DNA of 13,947 nt from Chloroflexota bacterium (GTDB taxonomy: Bacteria > Chloroflexota > DTOL01 > JACQYG01): positions 1-13,947 of the forward strand of contig JACQYG010000118.1 in assembly GCA_016208345.1 (NCBI GenBank), given 5' to 3'. Position numbers and translations under genes: made by a program. The notes under the pieces are model-generated. The model did not search any database and was not told the origin of the DNA. It was given only the letters and a program-made list of their open reading frames with translations. Of the stretch, positions 1 through 5,231 are shown piece after piece; the first letter of the stretch is position 1, and each line of letters begins with the position of its first letter.

Positions 1-827
1 AGGTCACCTACGTTCCTGTAGACAAATACGGCACCGTGGACCCCGCCGATGTGGCCCGGGCCATCATGCCCCAACCCACCCTGGTCTCCATCATGCACGC
101 CAACAACGAGGTGGGGACGATACAGCCCATCGCCGAGATAGCGAGGATAACCCGGGAAAGAGGAGTATTACTGCATATCGACGCCGTGGCCACCGTGGGG
201 ACCATCCCGGTGGACGTCAAGGAGCTGGGTGTGGACCTGCTCTCCCTGTCCGGCCACGCCTTCTATGGCCCCAAGGGTGCTGGGGCCTTATACGTGCGAA
301 AAGGGGTGCGCATCGTGCCCTTTATTGACGGGGGTGTACAGGAGGGCGGGCGCCGGGCCGGCACGGAAAACGTGCCGGCCATAGTCGGCCTGGGCGTGGC
401 CGCCGAGATCGCCAAAGCAGAGGTCCCTAGCCGGGGCGCGCAGCTCACGCCCCTGCGGGACCGCCTGGCCAGGGGTCTTCTGGAACGCATTGACCGGGTG
501 TACCTGAACGGCCACCCGACCCAACGCCTGCCCGGCCACGTGAACGTCTGCGTGGAGTACATTGAAGGCGAGTCCATCTTGCTGTTCTTGAACATGCAAG
601 GCGTGGCTGCCTCCAGCGGGTCGGCCTGCACCTCTCGGGCCCTGAAGGCCTCCCACGTCTTGGCCGCCATGGGCGTGAACCCGGCCCTGGCCCAGGGCTC
701 CCTCCTTTTCAGCCTGGGGCGTGGCAACACGGAGGAGGACGTGGACTACGTACTGGAGGCCTTACCCCCCATCGTAGGGCGCCTGCGGCAGATGTCACCG
801 CTGTATGCAGCCAGGAGGGATGGCTAG
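1..827 (+). CDS. IscS/NifS-type cysteine desulfurase homologue lacking PLP residues (5' truncated)
   Basis: The reading frame is open from base 3, so the gene starts before the window and its last 274 residues are visible. The fold is clearly the class V aminotransferase family of IscS/NifS: ANNEVG near the start, HIDAV, a YGPKG loop, the [13 protein letters not shown] stretch and the SGSACTS loop with the persulfide cysteine (codon 627-629). Aligned to E. coli IscS, the PLP lysine K206 in SGHK is Ala (SGHA, codon 258-260). Q183, which contacts the PLP ring, is Ala (codon 189-191). R354, which holds the substrate carboxylate, is Leu (codon 705-707). The Asp that pairs with the pyridine nitrogen is kept. 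The C-terminus stops about ten residues after SPLY, shorter than the E. coli tail. The iscU-like gene follows 37 nt downstream. Family assignment is firm. Ordinary PLP-dependent cysteine desulfuration is unlikely; a scaffold or sulfur-acceptor role is inferred. Confidence 0.9.
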   Translation, partial: VTYVPVDKYGTVDPADVARAIMPQPTLVSIMHANNEVGTIQPIAEIARITRERGVLLHIDAVATVGTIPVDVKELGVDLLSLSGHAFYGPKGAGALYVRKGVRIVPFIDGGVQEGGRRAGTENVPAIVGLGVAAEIAKAEVPSRGAQLTPLRDRLARGLLERIDRVYLNGHPTQRLPGHVNVCVEYIEGESILLFLNMQGVAASSGSACTSRALKASHVLAAMGVNPALAQGSLLFSLGRGNTEEDVDYVLEALPPIVGRLRQMSPLYAARRDG

Positions 828-864
828 GTCGCTCGGAGACGCTAGGTTCGAAAGGAGAATAATC

Positions 865-1284
865 ATGCAGTACAGCACCAAGGTCATGGAACACTTTGCC
901 AACCCCCACAACGTTGGGGAGATTCCGGATGCCGATGGCGTGGGATACGTGGGAAACCCAGTTTGCGGCGACATCATGCAACTCTACATCAAAGTAGAAG
1001 ACGACGTCATCACCGATGCCAAGTTCAAGACCTTCGGCTGTGGGGCCGCCATTGCCACCTCCAGCATGGTCACCGACATGGTCAAGGGCAAAACCATCGA
1101 CGAAGCGCTCAAGATATCCAACCGTACGGTGGCCGAGGCCCTGGACGGCCTGCCGCCGGTGAAGATGCACTGTTCGGTCCTGGCGGAGGAGGCTCTGGCG
1201 TCGGCCATCGACGACTACTACAAGAAAAAGGGGCTCCCTTCGCCGGTCAAGCTCAAGGTCGGCCACGAACACGAGATGGACTGA
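865..1284 (+). CDS. iscU: IscU-type Fe-S cluster assembly scaffold protein
   Basis: This 139-residue protein is the scaffold on which [2Fe-2S] clusters are built from persulfide sulfur and iron in the cytoplasm. The three cluster cysteines are in their family contexts: VCGD (C34, with D36), GCGAA (C59) and MHCS (C103, preceded by H102). The N-terminal [16 protein letters not shown] is the usual IscU/NifU-N opening. The ATG at 865 is preferred over the in-frame ATG at 805 because AAAGGAG lies just before it and the family N-terminus begins there. The gene sits 37 nt behind the IscS-like gene, the usual iscS-iscU order, and 31 nt before a broken dsrE-like gene. All ligands are intact, so the scaffold should be functional even though its neighbouring desulfurase homologue lacks its PLP residues. 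Confidence 0.94.
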   Translation: MQYSTKVMEHFANPHNVGEIPDADGVGYVGNPVCGDIMQLYIKVEDDVITDAKFKTFGCGAAIATSSMVTDMVKGKTIDEALKISNRTVAEALDGLPPVKMHCSVLAEEALASAIDDYYKKKGLPSPVKLKVGHEHEMD

Positions 1285-1315
1285 GTCCCTGGGAACAGCG
1301 GACAGGAATACAAGA

Positions 1316-1417
1316 ATGGACAACAACAAGGCTTCCATCGTCGTGTTCAGCGGCGAGCTGGACAAGGCCTTGGCCGCATTCTTCATTGCCACTTCATCTA
1401 GCACCTGTCTCTCGCGC
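1316..1417 (+). pseudogene. DsrE-like sulfur-transfer protein, N-terminal remnant
   Basis: The ATG at 1316 opens a frame whose first 25 or so residues (DNNKASIVVFSGELDKALA and a few more) look like the start of DsrE/DsrF-family sulfur-relay proteins. After about residue 27 the similarity stops. The frame then reads through a short palindrome (1418-1435) and out of frame across tusA to a stop at 1651, so no full DsrE domain (normally well over 100 residues) can be made. The position between iscU and tusA fits a sulfur-transfer operon. I read it as a gene that lost most of its length through a deletion ending close to the tusA start. A sequencing or assembly error is less likely, because no other frame restores the family sequence. 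The family call rests on a short segment. Confidence 0.5.
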
Positions 1418-1435
1418 TTCTTTACTGGTAGAGAA
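1418..1435. repeat. Short palindrome, copy A (TTCTTTAC-TG-GTAGAGAA)
   Basis: Eight-base arms with one imperfect pair around TG. It lies exactly where the dsrE remnant loses family similarity. Three related sequences occur at 3856, 5099 and 6786. The resemblance is short and could be chance; see the finding. Confidence 0.3.
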
Positions 1436-1457
1436 CTTGGCGCAAGGAGCCAAAGGC

Positions 1458-1685
1458 ATGAAGCCGGATTCTGTCTTGGACTGCATGGGCCTGTACTGCC
1501 CTATGCCCATCGTCAAAGCCGCCGAGGCCATCAAGGCGATGACGCCAGGCCAGATCCTGGAGGTAGTCGCCGACGACCGAGGCATCAAGGCCGACATGGC
1601 TGCCTGGTGCAAGAGCACCGGCAACGAGCGCCTGGAAATCCAGGAGGATAGAGGCGAGTACCGGGTCTATGTCAGGAAAAGGTAG
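1458..1685 (+). CDS. TusA-family sulfur carrier protein
   Basis: This 75-residue protein has the TusA/SirA signature DCMGLYCPMPIVKAAEAIK. The cysteine of the CPxP motif (residue 14) is the usual persulfide carrier. It is followed by a GQILEVVADD strand and a short beta-rich C-terminus, and the length matches the family. TusA proteins take sulfane sulfur from cysteine desulfurases, DsrE or rhodanese-type donors and pass it to tRNA thiolation, molybdopterin or sulfur-oxidation partners. The ATG at 1458 is chosen because AAGGAG (1444-1449) sits 8 nt before it and the protein begins as expected for the family. It follows the IscS-like and iscU genes on the same strand, with the dsrE remnant between. 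The additional cysteine at residue 9 and the one in AAWCKS are not part of the core motif. Confidence 0.9.
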   Translation: MKPDSVLDCMGLYCPMPIVKAAEAIKAMTPGQILEVVADDRGIKADMAAWCKSTGNERLEIQEDRGEYRVYVRKR

Positions 1686-1688
1686 CCT

Positions 1689-1775
1689 ATGGACAAGGAG
1701 TATTACCGCCTGGCCCGGTCACGGCAGCAGGGCTTTGCCGATAAGGAGACCGATCTTTTCCAGGGCTTGCGCTAG
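1689..1775 (+). CDS. 28-residue ORF directly behind tusA, unknown
   Basis: An ATG three bases after the tusA stop opens a 28-codon frame ending in TAG at 1773-1775. It has an AGGAAAAGG stretch at a plausible ribosome-binding distance, overlapping the end of tusA. The peptide is hydrophilic, starts DKEYYRLARSRQQGFADKET and ends DLFQGLR, with no cysteine and no membrane segment. I do not recognise it. It could be a translationally coupled small protein or the first part of a larger gene cut short by the stop codon. Several other genes nearby are truncated, which makes the second reading attractive. Reading past the stop gives arginine-rich sequence with no family resemblance. Confidence 0.3.
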   Translation: MDKEYYRLARSRQQGFADKETDLFQGLR

Positions 1776-1794
1776 CCGTACAACACACCTCATC

Positions 1795-1831
1795 GGCGCC
1801 GCCGAAGGCGCCAGGGCTGGTCTGGGCGCCT
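1795..1831. repeat. Clustered GGCGCC inverted repeats behind the sulfur-transfer genes
   Basis: GGCGCC occurs three times, at 1795-1800, 1807-1812 and 1825-1830. The first and second copies can pair around a six-base loop. The second and third can pair as AGGCGCC with GGCGCCT around a 12-base loop. The structure lies in the 233-bp gap after the last sulfur gene, where a terminator would be expected. No run of T follows, so it is not a standard intrinsic terminator. It may be a transcript-end structure or a chance GC-rich palindrome. Confidence 0.3.
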
Positions 1832-1919
1832 GGTCATATACATTGAAGCAGCGAGGTGACGGCCGGCAGTGAATGAGAGTGGTTGCATGGGGTTCCAGGC
1901 GATTTCGATTCAAAAAACC

Positions 1920-1948
1920 TTGACAATGGCCCTTACTTCTGGTATCTA
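1920..1948 (+). promoter_or_regulatory. Sigma-70-type promoter for the GYD gene
   Basis: A perfect TTGACA (1920-1925) is followed after 17 bases by TATCTA (1943-1948). That hexamer is a weak match to the -10 consensus but carries the extended -10 TGG directly before it. The GYD-domain start codon lies 60 bases downstream with a very strong ribosome-binding site between. Position, spacing and strand all fit a dedicated promoter. Confidence 0.5.
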
Positions 1949-2008
1949 TATGGCATAGAGGGGTCTCTGTGGGGTGGGGGATGAGCTAACGATCAAAGGA
2001 GGTGCAAC

Positions 2009-2296
2009 GTGCCTACCTATATTATGTTGAGCACCCTCACGGACGAGGGGGCCAAAACGGTCAAACAACACCCGGATCGCATCAAAGAAGTGAACCAGGA
2101 GATCGAGGGCATGGGGGTCAAGGTGACCGCCCAGTACGCCGTTCTGGGACAGTACGATTTCGTGAACATCGTCGAGGCCAAAGACAACGAGACCATCGCC
2201 CGCGTCTCGGCAGAGCTCGCCTCTCGCGGGAGCATTAAGATCCAAACGCTGGCTGCCATCCCCATCGCTGATTTCATCGCTTCGCTCAAGCGCTGA
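2009..2296 (+). CDS. GYD-domain protein
   Basis: This 95-residue protein starts PTYIMLSTLTDEGAKTVKQ and carries LGQYDFVNIVEA in the middle, the segment that names the GYD family (there G-x-Y-D), ending with an IKIQTLAAIP strand. The whole gene is one domain of ferredoxin-like alpha/beta pattern, as usual for this family. The biochemical role of GYD proteins is not established to my knowledge. The GTG at 2009 is chosen because AAAGGAGGTG (1996-2004) lies at ideal distance and the protein starts exactly where the family does. It has its own promoter upstream and no co-directional partner closer than the sigma-factor gene some 390 bases downstream, so it is probably expressed alone. Confidence 0.85.
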   Translation: MPTYIMLSTLTDEGAKTVKQHPDRIKEVNQEIEGMGVKVTAQYAVLGQYDFVNIVEAKDNETIARVSAELASRGSIKIQTLAAIPIADFIASLKR

Positions 2297-2683
2297 TTTT
2301 GAAAGGCCTGGGCCAGACCCCTTAGCCCCCCACCCCGCTTTCCATGGCTTTGTAAAGATGTCTCTTACACCGTGATCTTCCCCCACGGCAAACCCCATCT
2401 CCTCGAACGGCATCGCCTATCGCTGTTGCCGGGAGTTCTTGCTGATCGGACATGACCCAAGACAGCCCCTGGCCTTTCCTTCCTTGGCCATTTTCTGCCC
2501 CCGCTTCGCTCCCGGCCGCCCCTGCACCAAGGCTATCTTTTTCCCCTCTTTTCCGTTATCATGGATGCACAGGATAGCTTTGCGGTGAAATGTACGGGGC
2601 GTGCCTTGAACCACGGCGAACAAATGCGCCGAGCATCGGCATGTCCGTGGGGACGGCGATTCGCTCTGCTGAAGGAGCTATCG
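2297..2683. other. Intergenic, pyrimidine-rich leader before the sigma-factor gene
   Basis: No convincing gene was found here. The + strand is strongly pyrimidine-rich from about 2450 to 2557. A weak hairpin (TGGCC 2470-2474 with GGCCA 2486-2490, followed by TTTTCT) could end the GYD transcript, but it has only five pairs and lies about 175 bases past that gene. A frame opening at ATG 2561 is continuous with the sigma-factor gene, but its residues do not resemble the family, so it is treated as leader. No clear ECF-type -35/-10 pair could be fixed. Confidence 0.5.
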
Positions 2684-3241
2684 GTGCAGGAACAAGAAAG
2701 CGAGGAAAGCCTGATCCGTGCCGCCCAGCGGGACCCGGCGGCCTTCGGCCCGCTCTACGAGCGGTACGTAGATAGGGTCTACAGCTACATTGTTTTTCGC
2801 GTAGGCAATCCGGCCGTGGCCGAGGATCTCACCAGCGACGTCTTTTTGAAAGCGCTGGAGAAGCTCGGCTCGTACCAGTGGCGAGCTCTCCCCCTCTCAG
2901 CCTGGCTTTTCAGGATCGCAAGCAACTGCCTGATCGACCGCTGGAGAAGGCTTGCCAAGATGAAGCCAGTGCCCTTGGATGGCGACCTGGGATCCACCGC
3001 CGGGGAAAGCGACCTGGACTCCCTGTTGGGGAAGAGACTGACCCGCCAGGAACTGGTCAAGGCGGTGAGCCGACTGACCGAATGGCAAAAGCAGGTCATC
3101 GCCCTTCGCTTCGCAGCGGGTCTGCCCGTCGCCGAGACGGCAAAAGCCATGGGTAAGAGCGAAGGCGCGGTCAAAGACTTGCAACACAGCGCACTGGTGG
3201 CATTGCGCAAGCACCTTGTTGGCAAGGGTGAGGACAGATGA
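2684..3241 (+). CDS. ECF-type RNA polymerase sigma factor
   Basis: This protein directs RNA polymerase to a specific regulon. Of 185 residues, about 20-90 form the sigma-2 region (AAFGPLYERYVDRVYSYI, then AEDLTSDVFLKAL and SAWLFRIASNCLIDRWRR). Residues about 123-178 form sigma-4, with LTEWQKQVIALRFAAGLP and the helix-turn-helix ETAKAMGKSEGAVKDLQHSA. The short variable linker between them and the absence of regions 1 and 3 make it a group IV (ECF) factor. The GTG at 2684 is preferred over the ATG at 2561 because GAAGGAG (2671-2677) stands 6 bases before it and the conserved part begins there. Its stop overlaps the next start (ATGA), so it is translationally coupled to the membrane protein that probably controls it. 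Confidence 0.92.
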   Translation: MQEQESEESLIRAAQRDPAAFGPLYERYVDRVYSYIVFRVGNPAVAEDLTSDVFLKALEKLGSYQWRALPLSAWLFRIASNCLIDRWRRLAKMKPVPLDGDLGSTAGESDLDSLLGKRLTRQELVKAVSRLTEWQKQVIALRFAAGLPVAETAKAMGKSEGAVKDLQHSALVALRKHLVGKGEDR

Positions 3242-3933
3242 CCACCTTACAGGACCACCTGGCAGAATGCCTGGAGATAATCGAAAACGGCGAAGGCGTG
3301 GACGTTGCATTGGATCGCTTCCCCGGCTGGAAGGCTGAACTCCGCCCCCTGGTGGAAACTGCCGTAGCCCTGCATCGTGTAGCACCCTCAACGCCGCCGG
3401 AGAATTTCCGGGCCAACCTGCACTATCGCCTCGTCAACGAGGCAAAAAAGCCGAAGACCCGTTGGTCTCTGCGCTGGAACTGGCGGAGCATGGTGCTGCG
3501 AACAGTGACCGTACTGGTCGCGCTCTGTATTCTGGGCACCGGGACCATGGTGGCCTCGGCTGACAGCCTGCCCGACAGCCCGCTGTTCTCCTTCAAACTG
3601 GCGGGCGAGCAGGCCCAGGTGCGGATCACTCTGAACAGGGCCCAGCGACAGCGTTTGCGGGTGTTCCTGGTGGAAAAGCGCATGAACGAGGTGGCCGCCA
3701 TGCTGAGGAGCCAGGGGCGGCTGAACGAACGGGCCATCGTGCTCCTGGGACGAGAGACCGAAGCTGCCCTACGGGATCTAGAGAAGAACCCGGACAAGTC
3801 CTCCGTCGCGCCACTAGAGAAAATGATCGTTCTTCTGCGTGTACGAACGACGAGATTCTTTACTAAAAGTAGCGGGCAGAGATGTAGATCAGGTAGCATG
3901 TCCAAGCGGAGAGTAGCGAAGTGGTTCCAATAG
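3238..3933 (+). CDS. DUF5667-type membrane protein, candidate anti-sigma factor, frameshifted near the C-terminus
   Basis: The 231-residue product begins with a cytoplasmic helical part (ALDRFPGWKAELRPLVETA), the arrangement seen in proteins encoded next to ECF sigma factors in Chloroflexota and Actinobacteria. One membrane segment spans about residues 85-107. It is followed by SADSLPDSPLFSFKLAGEQ, the DUF5667 signature, and a charged extracytoplasmic helix. No zinc-binding HxxxCxxC motif is present, so it is not a classical ZAS anti-sigma protein. The four-base overlap with the sigma gene supports a regulatory pair. After about base 3832 the frame turns into basic, low-quality sequence, whereas the +1 frame continues with helix-like ERRDSLLKVAGRDVDQVA and stops at 3914-3916. 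I infer a one-base frameshift that replaces the natural C-terminus. The anti-sigma role is inferred from context. Confidence 0.75.
   Translation: MTTLQDHLAECLEIIENGEGVDVALDRFPGWKAELRPLVETAVALHRVAPSTPPENFRANLHYRLVNEAKKPKTRWSLRWNWRSMVLRTVTVLVALCILGTGTMVASADSLPDSPLFSFKLAGEQAQVRITLNRAQRQRLRVFLVEKRMNEVAAMLRSQGRLNERAIVLLGRETEAALRDLEKNPDKSSVAPLEKMIVLLRVRTTRFFTKSSGQRCRSGSMSKRRVAKWFQ
3856..3878. repeat. Short palindrome-like sequence, copy B
   Basis: TTCTTTACT followed by AAAAGTAGCGGGCA. It shares its left half with copy A and the AGCGGGCA tail with copy C. It lies within the shifted C-terminal part of the DUF5667-type gene. It may simply be coding sequence of the restored +1 frame. Confidence 0.2.
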
Positions 3934-3968
3934 AGACAAGATCTTCGGGATTCGACAAGGAGGGGAAG

Positions 3969-4529
3969 ATGTTCAAGAGAAAGTTCACGGTTCTGTTGTT
4001 TGGAGCGTTGGTGGCCGCGGCCCTGGCCGTGCCCGCTCTGGCCGCGCCAGGAGCCGACGACCCAGTTGTTCAACCGACGCCGACACCCGCCACAAGCCCT
4101 ACGCCCACACCGGGGGTCAGGCCCAGCATCAGGCTTCAGGGCAAGAGACGAGGCGCCGTCATCAGGAGAGCCCTGAGGCAAGACCTGAGGCTTCGACATA
4201 AAGCGCAACACGCTATCAGAAAACTGCAGGCCAAATTCAAGAACCTCTCTCCGGAGGAACGCGTGAAGGGGCTGAGGATCCTTCGGGACGCCAGACAGGA
4301 CATCCACAGGGTTGAGCAGAGCGCCCGAGTCGATGCACACAAGGTACTGGAGGAGTTGCGCGCCGGGAAGATCACCCCGGAACAGGCCAAACAGCAGTTG
4401 CAGGAGTTGAGGGAGAACACGCTGGCGGAGATTCGAAAGATCCTGGAGCGCACCAGGGAAGCCCTCAAGGACCTGGGCCACCAGTCCAAGAAGGCTGGCA
4501 CCGTAGGGCCGTCACCTGGACGGGCGTGA
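3969..4529 (+). CDS. Secreted basic coiled-coil protein of the sigma-factor cassette
   Basis: The 186-residue protein has a clear signal peptide (KRK, a hydrophobic core, cleavage expected after ALA near residue 26). A Pro/Thr linker (QPTPTPATSPTPTP) follows, then an almost wholly helical domain very rich in Arg, Lys, Glu and Gln and without cysteine. LSPEERVKGLRILRDAR and AGKITPEQAKQQLQELREN recall the helical repeats of periplasmic CpxP/Spy-type stress proteins, but the match is only in style. The ATG at 3969 follows AAGGAGGGG (3957-3965). It lies 35 bases behind the membrane protein and on the same strand, so it probably belongs to the regulon-owning cassette as an envelope-stress effector or sensor. 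No specific family is recognised. The next gene is convergent, 29 bases away, with no clear terminator between. Confidence 0.8.
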   Translation: MFKRKFTVLLFGALVAAALAVPALAAPGADDPVVQPTPTPATSPTPTPGVRPSIRLQGKRRGAVIRRALRQDLRLRHKAQHAIRKLQAKFKNLSPEERVKGLRILRDARQDIHRVEQSARVDAHKVLEELRAGKITPEQAKQQLQELRENTLAEIRKILERTREALKDLGHQSKKAGTVGPSPGRA

Positions 4530-4558
4530 ACCGGCAAGTAGGGCTAGTAGAACTCGCA

Positions 4559-5002
4559 CTAGGCAGCAAAGTCGGCCATCGGCGCTTGTTGCAGTTCTTG
4601 AGCCCGCCGTGCCAGGTCAGCCAGGGACTTATTGGCCAATAGTCCGAGCAGCTCTCCTTGGGCCTGGACCCAGAGCTCGTGGGCCGGGCAAGCCCGGTCC
4701 CGGTCACATTCCCCCCGCCTGATCAAGCAGCGGTTAATATAAATGGGCCCCTCCACTGCCTCGATGATCTGAAGGAGACTGATCTGATCGGCGGGCTTGC
4801 CCAGGGCAACGCCTCCCGCCACTCCCCGGTACGTGCGCAGGAGCCCCGCCTGAGACAGGCTGGAGACGATCTTAGTCAAGAAGATCGGCGGGATATCCTG
4901 CCGGAGTGCGATCTCCTTGGTCACAGTCATCCGGTCTGCGGGCCTGGTGGCCACGTCCAACATGGCGCGCACCGCATAGTCACCACGTCTGGAGAGTTCC
5001 AT
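4559..5002 (-). CDS. Rrf2-family (IscR-like) Fe-S-sensing transcription regulator
   Basis: The 147-residue protein shows the Rrf2 winged-helix domain: MELSRRGDYAVRAMLDVA, the recognition region IPPIFLTKIVSSLSQAGLL and the wing RGVAGGVALGKP. After the dimer helix come C92, C99 and C105 with H108 in CPAHELW. E. coli IscR binds its [2Fe-2S] cluster through C92, C98, C104 and H107, so the ligand set is nearly superimposable, with one extra residue between the first two cysteines. It therefore probably senses Fe-S status or an oxidant. The ATG at 5002 is chosen over the in-frame ATG at 5014 because GGGAGGAG lies between them and nothing similar precedes 5014. A 17-bp palindrome overlaps its own promoter region, which suggests autoregulation. 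Targets in the window could include the divergent gene, but that is open. Confidence 0.9.
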   Translation of the reverse strand: MELSRRGDYAVRAMLDVATRPADRMTVTKEIALRQDIPPIFLTKIVSSLSQAGLLRTYRGVAGGVALGKPADQISLLQIIEAVEGPIYINRCLIRRGECDRDRACPAHELWVQAQGELLGLLANKSLADLARRAQELQQAPMADFAA

Positions 5003-5017
5003 TGCTCCTCCCATAAA

Positions 5018-5034
5018 AGGATAAATTATATCCT
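5018..5034. promoter_or_regulatory. 17-bp palindrome, probable operator of the Rrf2 regulator
   Basis: AGGATA and TATCCT form perfect 6-base arms around AATTA. The site lies just downstream of the -10 of the minus-strand promoter and 16 bases before the Rrf2 start codon, where a repressor would block transcription. On the minus strand the palindrome also contains TATAAT. Its size and AT-rich centre suit a dimeric Rrf2 regulator. Binding is inferred. Confidence 0.5.
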
Positions 5035-5041
5035 ATTTGCC

Positions 5042-5070
5042 AGTTTAGCACCGGCGTTAGCGTTTGTCAA
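5042..5070 (-). promoter_or_regulatory. Promoter of the Rrf2 regulator gene
   Basis: On the minus strand TTGACA (5070-5065) is followed after 17 bases by TAAACT (5047-5042), four of six matches to the -10 consensus. Transcription would start near 5035, directly at the palindrome at 5018-5034. An alternative -10, TATAAT at 5030-5025, has no good -35 partner at normal spacing. Confidence 0.5.
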
Positions 5071-5098
5071 TGTGCTTTTGTTTGTAATGGGGCCGATT

Positions 5099-5116
5099 TT
5101 CTTTGCTGGTAAAGAA
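5099..5116. repeat. Short palindrome, copy C (TTCTTTGC-TG-GTAAAGAA)
   Basis: Near-perfect inverted repeat in the divergent intergenic region, followed by GCGGGCA as in copy B. It lies between the Rrf2 promoter and the promoter of the hydrolase-like gene, so it could also be a regulatory palindrome. Confidence 0.3.
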
Positions 5117-5149
5117 GCGGGCAATGTGCCAGGGCCCTCCGCCAAAGGC

Positions 5150-5179
5150 TCGACAGGAGACCGGCTAAGGTGCTATAAT
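5150..5179 (+). promoter_or_regulatory. Promoter of the glycoside-hydrolase-like gene
   Basis: TCGACA (5150-5155) stands 18 bases before a perfect TATAAT (5174-5179), which is preceded by TGC as an extended -10. The ATG that overlaps this -10 at 5178 cannot then be the translation start. The start at 5232 lies downstream with its own ribosome-binding site, GGAGAAG at 5218-5224. Confidence 0.6.
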
Positions 5180-5231
5180 GCCGAAATCGGCCAGCCACCT
5201 GGCCATCTCCGGGCTGTGGAGAAGATCGGGC

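Noticed and set aside
805..864. In-frame extension of the IscU gene to ATG 805
   Set aside because: It would overlap the end of the IscS-like gene and adds 20 residues with no family match; AAAGGAG before ATG 865 marks the start.
2348..2372. TGTCTCTTACAC resembling a transposase mosaic end or library adapter, next to GTAAAGA
   Set aside because: The match is partial and lacks two bases of the known mosaic end; chance in a pyrimidine-rich gap is the simplest explanation.
1946..2413. 155-codon minus-strand ORF across the GYD gene
   Set aside because: It is antisense to a clear family member with its own promoter and ribosome-binding site, and its sequence resembles nothing.
2561..2683. Extension of the sigma-factor gene to ATG 2561
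   Set aside because: The added 41 residues look like translated leader, and GAAGGAG stands directly before GTG 2684.
4544..4562. CTAGT-N9-ACTAG as a bidirectional terminator between the convergent genes
   Set aside because: Only five pairs, no T run on either strand, and it overlaps the Rrf2 stop codon.
5178..5231. Earlier start of the hydrolase-like gene at ATG 5178
   Set aside because: The ATG overlaps a perfect TATAAT -10, and a ribosome-binding site precedes the ATG at 5232, where the membrane anchor begins.
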